Origin: Gongronella butleri
Taxonomy: Eukaryota; Mucoromycota; Mucoromycetes; Mucorales; Cunninghamellaceae
DNA: 64,000 nucleotides
Reading direction: 5' to 3'
Assembly: GCA_025201375.1 (NCBI GenBank)
Contig: JAIWZP010000061.1
Coordinates: 62,001-126,000 of the forward strand
Made by a program: the position numbers and the translations under genes
Notes under the pieces: generated by a model
Database searches by the model: none
The model's input: only the letters and a program-made list of their open reading frames with translations
What the model was told of the DNA's origin: nothing
Shown here: piece after piece, positions 1 to 10,979 of the stretch
How positions within the stretch are numbered: the first letter of the stretch is position 1
Layout: every line of letters begins with the position of its first letter

Positions 1-956
1 AGCCCTATTACGATCCTAGTAAGTGAAAATGAAATATGTTCCCCGCCCTTAAAGCTCGCGTCTAACATGCTTTTTTTTCTTTTTAAAAAGAGGAATTGCT
101 TGGCATTGTTTCTGCCAACATTCGCAATCCCTATGACGCGCACGAGGTGATCATCCGCCTCGCCGATGGCTCTCGTTTCACGGCTTTCAAGCCTAATTAT
201 GGCTCGGGCCTTGTTTGTGGCTGGGCCCACATTCACGGCATCCCTGTTGGCTTCATTTCCAACAACACCGTCATCTTCCCTCAAGAATCCAACAAGGGTG
301 TGCAATTCATCCAGCTCTGCAACATGAAGTAAGCGCGTAAAAAAGGGGGGGAAACGCGCAAATGCTCACTTTTGATTGATTTCACAGGAACATCCCCATC
401 ATTTTCTTGCAAAACATTACCGGTTTCATGGTTGGCCGACAATACGAAGAAGAGGGCAGCATCAAGGCAGGTGCGCGCTTCATCAATGCCGTCAGCAACT
501 GCGTTGTGCCCATGATCACTATCATGCTTGGTTCATCCTATGGTGCCGGCAATTTCGCCATGTGCGGTCGTGGCTACGCTCCTCGCTTCCTCTTCTCGTG
601 GCCCAATTCCAAGTGCGCGGTCATGGGTGCCGAGCAATTGTCAGGGGTAAGGCTTGAACATTTAATGATATTAGCAATTGGCTCATTTTTATCATGTTTA
701 GGTGATGGACTTGGTGATGCGCCAATCGTACGAGCGCGCTGGTGTGCCCGTGGACGAGGACAAGGTGCAAAAGCAAAAGAATTACCTGCAGCAAACTGCC
801 GAAAAGGAATCCGACGTCTACTTTACAAGCGCGCGTCTCCGTGACGATGCGATCATCTCGCCCTTGGAAACACGCGACATCCTCGGCTTCTGCCTCGTCG
901 CGTTGCACAACAACACCGTGTCTGGTGGCAATCTTTATGGTGTCTCGCGCATGTAG
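1..956 (+). CDS. Acyl-CoA carboxylase carboxyltransferase (beta) subunit, 3' part
   Basis: The 5' end lies outside the window. Exons read as 1-18, 91-328, 388-646 and 702-956; all junctions are GT-AG and keep frame. The protein is the C-terminal half of a biotin-dependent carboxyltransferase of the methylcrotonyl-CoA/geranyl-CoA carboxylase beta type. Visible family signatures are PYYDP...[48 protein letters not shown], and a C-terminal stretch with [15 protein letters not shown] and TRDILGF. In the family this subunit moves the carboxyl group from carboxybiotin to the acyl-CoA, usually in the mitochondrial matrix during leucine catabolism. The segment VMGAEQLSG differs from the VMGGEQAA usual in MCC beta, so the exact acyl-CoA substrate is uncertain. 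An AATAAA signal follows at about 1004. Family assignment is firm; substrate is inference. Confidence 0.9.
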
Positions 957-2889
957 ACTTATGCATTTCAATTTTCAATTTTCTATCATTACATTATGCT
1001 CATGAATAAACAGCTCCATTCGTTCTTTTACTATGAATTCCGCTTGGGACATTCTCAATTACTCATCCACAGGGTAGCAATCGATCCGATGAAGGCTCCA
1101 AACCCGTTTCTTTGGTTTGGGCTTGGTTATCGCTCAAAGCACGGCATTGGATCGTGTGTGACAAGATATCCAGGAATTTACAGGGTATTTGGTTTTGCCC
1201 AAGGGACCGATGGAGATCTAAAAGCGACGCGCGTCGGCCAGGTGGCACGAATTAACACCGCCGATTCCATGTCACCCCCCAGTGTTCCATTGTTATTCGA
1301 CGATCTTGTGCATTGCACCATTTGTCCTTTTTTTATGATCTAGGTTTGAGATTTAGCCTGTCAGCCATGTTAAACACGTGTCGTGCGCGTTCAATTCGTG
1401 GCACCATTCTTGAAATTCGACACGATTAATTGGCAAACGCATTGTAAAGCGAGATAAGGCAATTAATCGGACGCCGCTTTGATGCACTAGTCTGACAGTC
1501 GATTCTGAGCTCAATTCTGCATTTTATTTCTGCCTGGAAACAAAGAAGAACCGCGAAAAAAAAAAGAGAGATAGAGCCGCGGTTTTGAAAACCAAGGCTT
1601 TTTCCAGCACCACAGCGCGTCCCTTTTGTCTTTTAGCATATTCCTGGTATTCTTTGCACACATTCAAGGCGGATTCATGAAAAATAATAAAAAATAAAAA
1701 AAAAAAAGCTGACAACGTGGATGTCATGGCTCAAGTTTGTGTCACCGCTTTAGGCGATCCAGAGAAACGCGCATTGTTACACAGTGCGTATTCTAGGTTC
1801 AATTTTCGGCAACGATGCCCATCGCAGCTGGATGTTTGGTTTTTCCTGGCTAAACAGATCGACATACTCTCGGAAATCGGCTTCTTGCACTATGTGATCT
1901 GGAATTCAAGACCTTTTTCCCTCCCCCCCCTATTTTTTTTCTTGGCCTGTACCATGCTATTGCTGGGCCATCGATAATGAGCCCACTTGCATCATGCACG
2001 CGCGTCTTAAAGGTCGTCTCGCGCTCAGCTTGAAAAAAAAAAAAAAGCAAGCCCGACGAGCTTTCAAGCGCGATCATCCAAACAAGCTGATGGGAACGCG
2101 TGCGGAGTCTCAAGAGTGGGACCCGCATGAATTAGCATGACAATGGCCAAATTCATTTTTCATGCAACATCCTTTTTCCACCAACACGTCCAATGACCAT
2201 TTGTTGTGAATTGCATGCCTAATAATGACAATGGCAGCCCCAAAAAAAAAAAAACACTGCTCTCGGCTAAAATTGGACGTCTTCGCCTATTTTGTTTGTA
2301 TCATCATGTCCATGTATGAGTGTGTGGGTAAAGGCACGCGTGGCAATGAATGACGTGCGTTTCCAAAAGGTCGAGGGCCAATTGCTAAGCAATTGCCACC
2401 CTGTCGCCCTCACTGAAGCACGCACAAGAATATCTCGGCATGCAATTGTGCAATTGGCAAACACGGGTGTCACGAGCGACGAAAAGTGCCGTAGAGACTG
2501 ATCGTACTTTAAATGCCCAAAAAAAAAAGTAGAGCATATCCCATATGAAAAAAAGAAAAAAAAAGTGAGACGGGGCTACCACGAATGCCTCAGCGTCACA
2601 AAAAAGGTATGGTTGCACAAAAATTCATTATTCAGTTTTTCTTTTTATGTGCATTAAAACGCACATGCCACGCAAACAGACCCACCAAAAGACACAATCT
2701 TTAGGCAGAATGTTGGGGAGAGATCAGAATAGCACTATTTTTTTGGGTGCGAGAAGAAATGGAGGGGGGTGCGTGATCAGTGCGGAGGATCTCAATCGGC
2801 GTGATCGTTCACGACGGGTGAATTTCGTTTTCCCTCGCACAGCGCCAAGTTGCACCGTGCACCCAGCGGGAAGCGCAATGCACAGCTCG
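957..2889. other. Intergenic, no gene seen
   Basis: AT-rich with several A/T homopolymers. Open frames here are short, lack splice support and have no recognisable protein similarity. I see no RNA gene. The right end is the promoter side of the hydrolase gene. Confidence 0.5.
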
Positions 2890-2897
2890 TATAAATA
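2890..2897 (+). promoter_or_regulatory. TATA-like box of the alpha/beta hydrolase gene
   Basis: TATAAATA about 80 bp upstream of the ATG at 2976. The spacing suits a TATA element followed by a short 5' leader. Confidence 0.5.
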
Positions 2898-2975
2898 GTG
2901 CGGATGCTCAGTGTCAATTTGTGTCAATTCTTCTTTTTTTATTCATCAACTCAACTCTCACTCTCTGTTCACTCA

Positions 2976-3144
2976 ATGGCGACCTTTAAAATTCAAAAAG
3001 AAAATAGCACCGATGTCATTTGTGGCATCTTGGAGGAGCGCGACGACTATTTCAGCACAACACGCCCTCGCCTCGTGCTGATTTTGCACGGCAACATGGG
3101 TAAAAAAAAAAAACAGCAAAAAGTCAGAAATGAAAGCATTGATC

Positions 3145-3218
<74 letters not shown>

Positions 3219-4152
3219 TCACAGGTCATAAGGATTACCTCTTCCACAAGCTTTTGGCGGAAAGTCTGCCCTATGCCAGCTTCCGTTTTGACTTCCGTGG
3301 CAATGGCGAGAGCACTGGCGAAGCAGGCTTTGCCAACATGATGGTAAAAATAAAGACCCATCCACTGTCAACATCACTAACCTCTTTTTTGTCATTGCAG
3401 GAGGATGTGGCCGACATTGCGACGGTGAGCAATTACTTTGAGGAGCGTGGATACGACATTTACGCGCTCGTGGGTCACTCGCGTGGCGGTCTTGCTGCCA
3501 TCAAGTACGCATCCATTACCAAAAAGCCTGTCCCCCACGTTGCTCTCCTGTCTGTCCGCTATGATTATTCGGGCGGCTTGAAGGCCATCTTCCCTAGCGC
3601 CGTGGAGTCTCTCGAAAAGAGGGTAACAAAAAAATTAAAAAAAAATTCAGCGCTTGGAGCAGCTGAATGACGATGCATTTTCGATTTTCCAGGGCTTTTT
3701 CGAATTCCCTGTTCGCCGAGGCGACGGCTTTATCAAGCTCAAGGTCACGCAGGCCGAGTTAGACCAAGTGGTGACGTGGGACAATTCCAAGGGTATGTTT
3801 TATGACAGAATTGCACAAAAATTGATAAAGAAGCGGAATTGACGCGTCTTTTTTTTTTCTGTCCCTTTTAGTGGTGGCCGAGCTGCCTTCTCAGACGTCT
3901 GTTCTCACGTGTCACGCGCTGAATGACACCGTGGCCCCTGTGTACAATGCTGCTATGTGGGCCAACGGCATTGCCAACAACACCCTGCGTCTGTTGCCGG
4001 GCGACCACAATTTCAAGGGCCACGAGGACGAACTTGTGTGCACCATCTTGGAATATTTTGGCGAACATGACACCAAAAAGACCGCCGGTGCCAACACCAC
4101 TCATTTTACAGCCCAAACGAGCGCCGACCTCCAATTACGCTCCAAGATCTAG
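2976..4152 (+). CDS. Alpha/beta hydrolase (serine hydrolase, esterase-like)
   Basis: Five exons: 2976-3099, 3225-3343, 3401-3622, 3693-3792 and 3872-4152, giving 281 aa. The fold signatures are in order: oxyanion-side LILHGNMGH (residues ~35-43), FRFDFRGNGES (~61-71), nucleophile elbow VGHSRGG with Ser108, an acid candidate in LNDTVAP, and a late His in GDHNF. No signal peptide or membrane segment is seen, so it is probably cytosolic; the substrate is unknown. The first intron (3100-3224) contains 70 consecutive T. For the third intron, the acceptor at 3650 would also stay in frame and add 14 residues, but it would make a 28-nt intron; the 70-nt choice fits better. A TATA box lies at 2890 and AATAAA at 4203. 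Confidence 0.85.
3148..3217 (+). repeat. (T)70 homopolymer inside an intron
   Basis: Seventy uninterrupted T between the donor at 3100 and the acceptor TCACAG ending at 3224. It takes the place of a polypyrimidine tract. Its exact length may be unreliable because homopolymers are error-prone in sequencing. Confidence 0.9.
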
Positions 4153-4202
4153 TCTCATTTTACCCTCATCCTCTCCATATTACAGCCATGAATTAGCCAA
4201 AG

Positions 4203-4208
4203 AATAAA
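4203..4208 (+). promoter_or_regulatory. Poly(A) signal AATAAA
   Basis: It lies 51 bases after the hydrolase stop codon, a normal fungal 3'-UTR distance. Confidence 0.5.
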
Positions 4209-5209
4209 TCTGTGCATTTGAAACGATTATTGCTTGGAGCAATTCACGATTCTCTGTAAAAATGATTGGCGCGAGCGCGCCTCGGCGAGTAAAATTGGCA
4301 CAAAGTCCAAGGTTTGGTACCAGTTTTCTCTATCTATCAATATTGGCCAAGAAATCGCACCGATCGTGTGCAACAGCGGTCCAGAAGGGAAACGTGCAAC
4401 ACTGGTGTCACTTGTGGTTGCCAATTTTGCCCGTTCCACTGTTTTGAGGTTGTTTTGTTTTTCCGCCTGTGATGCGCACTTTAAAAAAGGGGCGGGTGTC
4501 AGCATCCATCTGCGCCAGCCTCAAAATGCAACATCGAGTTGCCCAATTCATAAAATGCAAGTTTGACGTTTTCTGAAACAAAATGTAACACGGAAGGACT
4601 ATTTTAAAAAGATGAGCAAATGGTGCAACAGCTGCAAGCACGATTCAAGCGCGTGCAATATGGGACTTCAAGCAAGGCTTGCTTTGCCAGCATTTGTTTT
4701 CTTTTCTTTTTTTTTTTTTTTTTACCGTGCAGCAGATTTTTGGTTCGTTTCAAAGTTTTGTTTTGCGCTTGATTGCCCAAGCTACGTGCAGAATTTTCTT
4801 ATCGCTGTGTTATTACGCAACCGTGACACGAAATGATCACGATTAATCAATGCCTTGCTCTGATTTGCTATGCAGAGTATAGAAAAAATTGAGATTTGTC
4901 AAAAACATAATCGCACCAGACGCATCACACACGTGTCAAAAGCGTGTTAAAGCGCGTCATCAGCACTTGCACCCCTGAGGCAAGGTTCTTGCTTTATGTA
5001 AAAAGAAAAAAGGTAAAAACAATGCTGAAATGGCCATTGTAGCCGTGTAATATGGGTTGCGTATGTGCGAAACGCAAATGATTTATTTCATGACGCCTTT
5101 GGCAAGACAGCTCCGCAGCCGCTTCTTGCAAGGTGGCCAGGTGTGGGTGTCATGGGTGGCGCATCGAGCGCCTAGGCAGATAAAACCGCGTCATTGGCTA
5201 AATTTGCGC
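4209..5209. other. Intergenic, no gene seen
   Basis: AT-rich spacer. Short frames only, without splice signals or recognisable domains. Confidence 0.45.
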
Positions 5210-5620
5210 AAAGGATATATCACACGGAGAACCCCGCAAAACAATGAAAACGAGCCCGATCCATCTGGGCGTTGTAGAGCAATGTGCGATTTAAGATTTA
5301 ATTTCAAGCGCGAATTGCATGGGGGAAACGCGTCCAAAGAGCTGTGCTGACACGTTTATTGCAAAAGAGATGCTGAGCGCATGAATTTGATAAGAAACAG
5401 ACACGTATCGCTTAACGTCTGACGCGGTTTAGCACGCATCGAAAAAAACATTATGAATTTAAAAGCGCATCAAAAATGTCAAAAACGTTACATTTTTCAC
5501 TGATCACCAACGTCTACATACGCAGCAAATCATTCTCTTTCTCGTGGTCTGTGTTTTTTGAAATGCAAGCATTTTTCATTTAGTTAGCCTTGTGTTCGAA
5601 AATAAAGCTCCAAACGTAAC
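5210..5620 (+). repeat. Dispersed repeat family A, copy A1 (diverged, partial)
   Basis: Shared blocks with the copies at 38.2-38.6 and 40.1-40.6 kb include a GCGAATTGCATGG block, a GTCTGACGCGG block followed by a CGCATCGAAAA/CGCGTCGAAAA block, an ACATACGCAGC block, and a stretch ending GTCGAAAA or GTTCGAAAA, in the same order. Similarity is interrupted and clearly old. Confidence 0.6.
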
Positions 5621-6062
5621 TTACGCCCGCCGAGCCAGCCAATGCACCTCCCGGTTTTAACTTGTCGCGGAGAAAAAACACAAATTCACGTTTTCACTGT
5701 TTTTTTGTCTTTACCAGGAGAAACGACTTTGGACACACTCATTGCAAACCCCGTGACCTTGAGCAACTACACTCCACAGTGTTCTTGGAAGAGCCACACG
5801 TGCGCCAAATGAAACCCAATGGCTGCCGAAGCGCGTCATTTTGGATCCCGCTCTTTTATTTTCCATTATGCGCTTAGGTAATGGAGGGTTCAAAGGCGCA
5901 AAGATGATTTCAAGGTGCTTTCTGCCCATAAATACAGTATCTGAAAATTACTCACGTACATGTCATTTGGCCGCTTGAACCTAAAACAAAAAGGAAAACA
6001 CGCCTTTTCACGCGACACGGGCGGATCATGACGCGTGTAGCCATTCGGGGCCAATATGCCTT
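5621..6062. other. Intergenic, no gene seen
   Basis: No supportable coding or RNA feature. The right end grades into the satellite starting near 6063. Confidence 0.4.
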
Positions 6063-6421
6063 TTGAAAATGAAGGCTAAATTCAGCGTATTTAGGCGTAC
6101 TCAACGCGTATTCGGGCGCATTCAGGCATATACCGTACAACGCGTATTCAATACGTATTCAGGCCGTGTAACAGGCGCGTTCAGTCCGTGTTCACGCGTG
6201 TTCACGCGTACAGTATTCAGGCTTGTTCGGGTGTATTCAACGCGTATTCAGATTGTGGTCATCAGGCGTGTTCAAATGTATTCAATGCGCATCCAGGCCG
6301 TGTACTTCGGGCGTGTATGGCCGTATTCAACGCGTATGCAGGCCATGTACAGGCGTCCTCGGACGTATTTAATGAGTATTCAGACCGTGTTCAGTCGTGT
6401 TCAGCCCGTATTCATAAAAAT
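6063..6421 (+). repeat. Degenerate ~10-12-bp minisatellite (CGTATTCAGG-like)
   Basis: About 30 imperfect reiterations of units such as CGTATTCAGG, CGTGTTCAGG and CGTATTCAACG. The same unit resumes at 6718-6787 on the other side of a second satellite. The frames it opens are artefacts of the repeat. Confidence 0.8.
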
Positions 6422-6717
6422 TGAATGAACGCTGTGAAGAATTTGCGACGTTCGTAAACAAAATTACAGTAAACGAACGTTGTGACTAGTGAAGACTTTG
6501 TGAACAACAACCTTCGTAAAATATCAAACGAACGTTGTGAAGACTTTGCGCGAACAACAGCCTTCGTAAAAAAATTTTAAACAAAACGCTGTGACTTGTT
6601 GACTTCGCTTTTCGCGAATAACGTTCGTAAAAAAAATTAAACGAACGTTGTGAAGACTTTGCGAACAACAACCTTCGTGAAAAAAATTTGAACCGAACGT
6701 TGCGAAGACTTCGCAAA
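6422..6717 (+). repeat. Second satellite, about six units of 47-60 bp
   Basis: Each unit starts with AAACGAACGTTGTGAAG or a variant, continues through CTTTGCGAACAACA, then a CCTTCGTAAAA-like segment. The unit contains GAAGACTTTGCG near CTTCGT and a palindromic ACGAACGTT/AACGTTCGT core, so single strands could fold back. It interrupts the CGTATTCAGG minisatellite. Confidence 0.8.
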
Positions 6718-6787
6718 AGCCCGTGTTCAGGCGAATTCAACGCGTATTCAGGCATATTCAACGCATATTCAGGCGTATTCAGGCGTG
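6718..6787 (+). repeat. CGTATTCAGG minisatellite, right part
   Basis: Six to seven units of the same 10-12-bp repeat seen at 6063-6421. Confidence 0.75.
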
Positions 6788-7593
6788 ACGCGTGAGACAC
6801 TGCACCCCAACTCGCCCAGATCTCAGCTCATCAATGTCTCCAAACGGAAAACACCTTCACCATCTTTGATCACAGATTCATTTGAGGTGACTCGCGCGTC
6901 GATATTTTGGGCCGTTGTCGCATACTACATACACTATTATCAAAATGGAATAGACCTTACGTACTCCTTTTTGCAGGGCGCGTCCTCCGGATCTTGCTCA
7001 TCGGGTCCTATACTTAAGCTAGAGGGTGCTGAGTACAAAAAGCCGGCGATGTCAAGTTTTTTCAGAAATCGAAGCACTCTGTCCTGAGAAAATGCATTTT
7101 TCATAAAATTAGGGCCAAAACAGAATTAAAACGATCCCTGAAGGCATATTCGCTGAAAACTTGACGCGATATTCCCAAACCACAAGCGCTTTATTACCGC
7201 GTGTGGACGCTGGTCCTTTTGAGGTGGCTCATGTGCTGGGACGCTCAGCCGTTGCCGCGGTATGAAACCAAATGGTGATGATTTTACCCCTTTTACGCCT
7301 ATGAAATTAGAGCTTCATCAGAAACTTGCTTATCTGGCCCCAAATTTAGACCAGTTGATGATAAACCCAATTTTTCAACATTGTTAAATTTTTTTGCGAA
7401 TCGAATCACTCAGTCTCGAAAAATATTGAGATTCGTGTTTGCTAGTGAAAGCAAGCCAGCGCAAAATAATATTTACGCGTTTCTCCCAATGAGCTTGTCC
7501 ATGTGACTCCAAATTTAGATCAATAGGTATTCACTCTCTCCAAATTTAGACCGGTGTACTGTACGTTCTTCATTTCTGATCGATTTGGGCGCA
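6788..7593. other. Intergenic, no gene seen; short CCAAATTTAGA repeats
   Basis: A 13-bp word close to CCAAATTTAGACC recurs near 7341, 7509 and 7538. An open frame at 6785-7087 has no domain or codon pattern that I can support. The right edge is the TA target of the mariner element. Confidence 0.4.
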
Positions 7594-7595
7594 TA

Positions 7596-7637
7596 CTGTA
7601 CCGTACCCTACAAAAAAAATGTCGCAAAACTCCGCAG
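7596..7637 (+). repeat. Left TIR of the Tc1/mariner element
   Basis: Starts CTGTACCGTACCC directly after the TA target and matches the reverse complement of 8922-8963. Confidence 0.9.
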
Positions 7638-7723
7638 CGCCACCTTTTTTTTTGAGACCCACCGAATAAAAGTTACTGCTGTGGTCGCGCAAATGCTTCA
7701 AGCGCCGCTGTTTTTGGAATACA

Positions 7724-8755
7724 ATGACCTTGAGCAACACGGAAAAGGCTCAAGTCGACGTTTTACTTAAGAACGGCGTGCACGTTAACAGCATCGCCGA
7801 TCAGTTTGATGTGTCGCGCAGAACGATCGAGCGCGTAAGAAAAAGAATTCGAGAAACCAGCTCATACGAACGAAAAAAAGGCTCAGGGCGCCCGAAAAAG
7901 CTCAAAAAACGAGCCTTGGCGCGTCTTGCCCGCTTTGTGAAGACAAACCCACGAGCTCCTCTCTCCGAGATCAGGGTCAATGCGGCCGAGAATGTCCATG
8001 AGAACACGATCAGAACGATCTTGTATGACATGGGGTTGCAGGCCCGTGTGCCTCGAAAAAAGCCGTTTCTTTTGTCCCGGCACCGAAAAGCGCGTCTCAA
8101 GTTTGCACGAGAGCACCTTCACTGGACAGTTGACCAATGGAAAAAGGTGCTGTTCACGGATGAAACAACCTTTGAATTGGGCAAACCCAGTCGACAAGTC
8201 AGGGTCTGGCGCAAGGTCGACGAGGCGTACAAACCAAAGTATATTCAGTCCACTTTCAAGAGTGGACGTTCGAGCCAGATGGTGTGGGGTGCCATTGCAT
8301 ACGATTTGAAGACGCCCCTGGCCTTCTTTGACAAATCTGGGCCGAACCTGCGCCACACGCATTCCAAAGGTGAGGATTTCGTCGTTTTGGCGTACGACAA
8401 CGTCCTCCACCCATTCTTGGATGAGTATGAAGCTTGGGACTATGTACTCATGGAAGACGGGGCCCCCATACATCGGTGTACAGCGAGCAAAACTTGGGTT
8501 GAGGAGCACAATCTCGTGAGAATGGCATGGCCCGCTCAGTCGCCTGATTTGAATCCGATTGAGAATGTGTGGTCTCAACTAAAGCGACGCGTTGGTTCCA
8601 AGTTCAAGCCAGGGATGACGCTGCCCTACTTTTCCCCGATTATTAAGTCGACTTGGGAGACGTTCCAGCCGTCGGACTGGAATAATTTGATATTGTCGAT
8701 GCCTGAGAGGATGAGAGCGGTGGTCGATGCAAAAGGTGGCCCGACGCGATGGTGA
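7724..8755 (+). CDS. Tc1-family transposase (DD34E)
   Basis: 343 aa, no introns. Start chosen at the first ATG in frame. An N-terminal helix-turn-helix lies at residues ~8-45 (SIADQFDVSRRTIERVRKRI) and a second basic HTH region at ~60-110 with GSGRPKK. The catalytic triad is visible: Asp146 in FTDETTF, Asp245 in MEDGAPIH and Glu280 in NPIENVW, with 34 residues between the last two, the spacing typical of Tc1. It cuts and pastes its element at TA sites. No stop or frameshift is present. Confidence 0.95.
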   Translation: MTLSNTEKAQVDVLLKNGVHVNSIADQFDVSRRTIERVRKRIRETSSYERKKGSGRPKKLKKRALARLARFVKTNPRAPLSEIRVNAAENVHENTIRTILYDMGLQARVPRKKPFLLSRHRKARLKFAREHLHWTVDQWKKVLFTDETTFELGKPSRQVRVWRKVDEAYKPKYIQSTFKSGRSSQMVWGAIAYDLKTPLAFFDKSGPNLRHTHSKGEDFVVLAYDNVLHPFLDEYEAWDYVLMEDGAPIHRCTASKTWVEEHNLVRMAWPAQSPDLNPIENVWSQLKRRVGSKFKPGMTLPYFSPIIKSTWETFQPSDWNNLILSMPERMRAVVDAKGGPTRW

Positions 8756-8921
8756 CGCGTCTCCACCCCGTATTTTTTTAACCTCTGCACTGATGTTTTT
8801 TAAAATTTATATACTAAAGGAATACCAACTTGAACACAATGTGTGCGAGTTTGAAAGCTCTAATGCCATTATTCATGGAGAAATTGTACGAGCAAGTAAA
8901 AAAAAAAAAGAAAAATGCTGG

Positions 8922-8963
8922 AGCGGAGTTTTGCGACATTTTTTTTTGTAGGGTACGGTACAG
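8922..8963 (-). repeat. Right TIR of the Tc1/mariner element
   Basis: Reverse complement of the left TIR, ending GGTACAG just before the TA duplication. Confidence 0.9.
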
Positions 8964-9169
8964 TATTTATTCAAAATGACCTAACACGTGAACAATTTTT
9001 TGCGCCACTGTATACTGTACTTAAGTCAAAACTTCGATTACAGTACGTATTCCAAGTTTTTTTCGCAAATCGGATCACTCATCAGTCTTGAGAAATCCCG
9101 AGATGTGTTTACTGTACTAGTGCGCGTTTTTCGTGTTTAAAAATTTAAAATACAGTAATGCTTGGATCA

Positions 9170-10620
9170 GACGGGTGGCAAAAAAGCCACGACAACTTTG
9201 ATATTTTGGGGGTGTGTGATGAGTTCAAAAAAAAAGCGGGTAGAGGTCAATGAGAATGAAGAGGGTTGTACTGTAGTGAAATACCCAAAAATGCCGATTT
9301 TCAGCAATGCGATTATTAAACACGCACTGCAAAGCATGAGTGGATGGCCTGGAAAACTGGATACTGTAATTAGGCCATTTCGTGGGCATTTTTTTTTAAC
9401 ATGGAGTTGAAAACCAGAGGTGGGTTGAGTCGTTTGCGCAGATGAATCCAAAATATCGATATTTTCACAAATTCAGCGGTGGGCTCTCGAAATATTTCGT
9501 GGATCGGGATGAAATAGGCACCGTTCGAAAGAGACACGCTCGGACGTCATTTCTGGAATGTTCGTTTGGCCGATGCGTGATCGTACGCTTACTTGTGAAA
9601 GCCGTTCAAACATCACAAATTTTTCAACCTCGATGTTCTCGGCAACGGATTAGACAACACACGGCGCTTTTAACGTGTCGAAGGCACCTCTTGCATCTCT
9701 ATCGAATGAGACCAGTTTCACCGATGGATAGCTAAAACTCGCAGAGAAAATTCACTTTTACATCAAAATTTTTGATCACGATTTGCTCCACAACGGTCTA
9801 ATTAATAAACGTGTAATTTTTATTCTATGTCTAGTTTTAGTAACAAACAAGGGGGCAAAGCACCTAATGGGATGGCTTGCAGCGCGCTAGCTCGGGGTTT
9901 GACTTTTTGCATCGGTCATTTCACTAGGCTGCAGCCCACTCATCATCAGTGCACAAAAGTGTGCAAAATAAAAAAATAAAAAACTACTACAGTACAAAAA
10001 AAAATTCATGCAATCCACACACCTTAATTTGGAAGTGTCAAACCTTAAATTTTGCAAAAAGATCTTGACCAAAGTAGGCACTTTTTCTCGGTCGATCGCC
10101 GTTCATGCGTCACTCGTTGAGCTTTTTTCTTAAGGTGGGGCGGCTTGCCATTTTTTTCAGCCAATAGCATATCGTCGGAGTTACCTGTTTGGGATGCATT
10201 GATCACTCGGAGTTCTAAATTCCCCAAATTTGGCGTTTTCTGAGTTTGAAAAGTGTGACCCCCTGAGTGACCCCTGAGTGACCCCTGAATTTTTAAAAAG
10301 TGGTCGTAGCGCTTTGAGGGTTTAAGCTTTTTTGTTGCAAATTTTGCGCTGAAAGCGATGCGACTGCTTTTGCGTGATGTCGACCATACAGATGGCGAGA
10401 TGAATGCAAAATAGTACAAATAAGAGGTTTTTGGCATTATCGAGTCCAAAAAAAATTGGGCGGGTCCGTCCTGAGCACTGGGCTACAGTTTATGCCGTGG
10501 CGCATTTTTGGTTGGCGGGCAAGTAGGTTGTAAAAAAAATTCTGGAGGCACAGCAAGCCGGCAAAGTCTAAAAAACACTCTCTATGGTTTTTATCAGGTA
10601 CTGTAAATGTGTATCATAAT
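9170..10620 (+). repeat. Dispersed repeat family B, copy B1
   Basis: The left half (about 9190-9890) aligns with 24330-24960. The right part (about 9720-10620) aligns with 58660-59600 in inverted orientation over several hundred bases. Shared landmarks include AGGGGTCACTCAGGGGTCA (or its complement), the CTAATGGGATG...CTTGCAGCGCGC block and the CTCGATGTTCTCGGCAAC block. Reverse-strand translation near 9770 gives a VVEQIVIKNFDVKV-like peptide matching the 59.5-kb copy, but with stops. Confidence 0.75.
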
Positions 10621-10979
10621 TTTTGTGCAGTGCAGCGCAAATGCGCGATGCATCAGGCATGGAAATACAGTAATACAGTATCATATGATAGCACGCGTCA
10701 GTTTGCAGTTTTGTCTACTGTATGATACTCTCTACTGAGATCGAGACACGAACAAATGTACAAGTCAGCAAACGTATTACTGTATTTGTGCGGTGAAACC
10801 CAAAAACGAATGAAAATCGTACTTTTGTGCAATTTCTCGGGCTCTGGCAGAGAGAAGAGAGGCATTTGCATTGTGTACGATATTTATTTCGGCGACATAT
10901 CATACCATCTACACGCGCGAAATTTAAAATAAAAAAGGACTATGCACAAAATAACTTTAAAACGTGGGAGAAGACAAAT
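10621..10979. other. 3' flank of the GH125 gene, no gene seen
   Basis: A/T-rich. A complement AATAAA lies near 10880 and could serve the GH125 transcript. Several TACAGTA/TACTGTA words occur. Confidence 0.4.

Larger units (their letters stand above)
7596..8963 (+). mobile_element. Complete Tc1/mariner-superfamily transposon
   Basis: 1,368 bp bounded by TA duplications (7594-7595 and 8964-8965). The ends are inverted repeats of about 42 bp beginning CTGTACCGTACCCTAC, an A run, then TGTCGCAAAACTCCGC. The two TIRs differ only by one base in the A run. One uninterrupted transposase frame fills the middle. Intact ends plus intact gene suggest recent, possibly autonomous activity. Confidence 0.95.

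Noticed and set aside
3651..3692. Alternative 14-residue extension of hydrolase exon 4
   Set aside because: Would require a 28-nt intron, shorter than any other here. The downstream TTTTCCAG acceptor fits size and branch-point context.
6063..6428. A 121-codon frame in the CGTATTCAGG satellite
   Set aside because: Opened by the short tandem repeat; composition is entirely repeat-driven.
6063..6787. CRISPR-like array
   Set aside because: Repeats are degenerate, contiguous and without unique spacers; the genome is eukaryotic.
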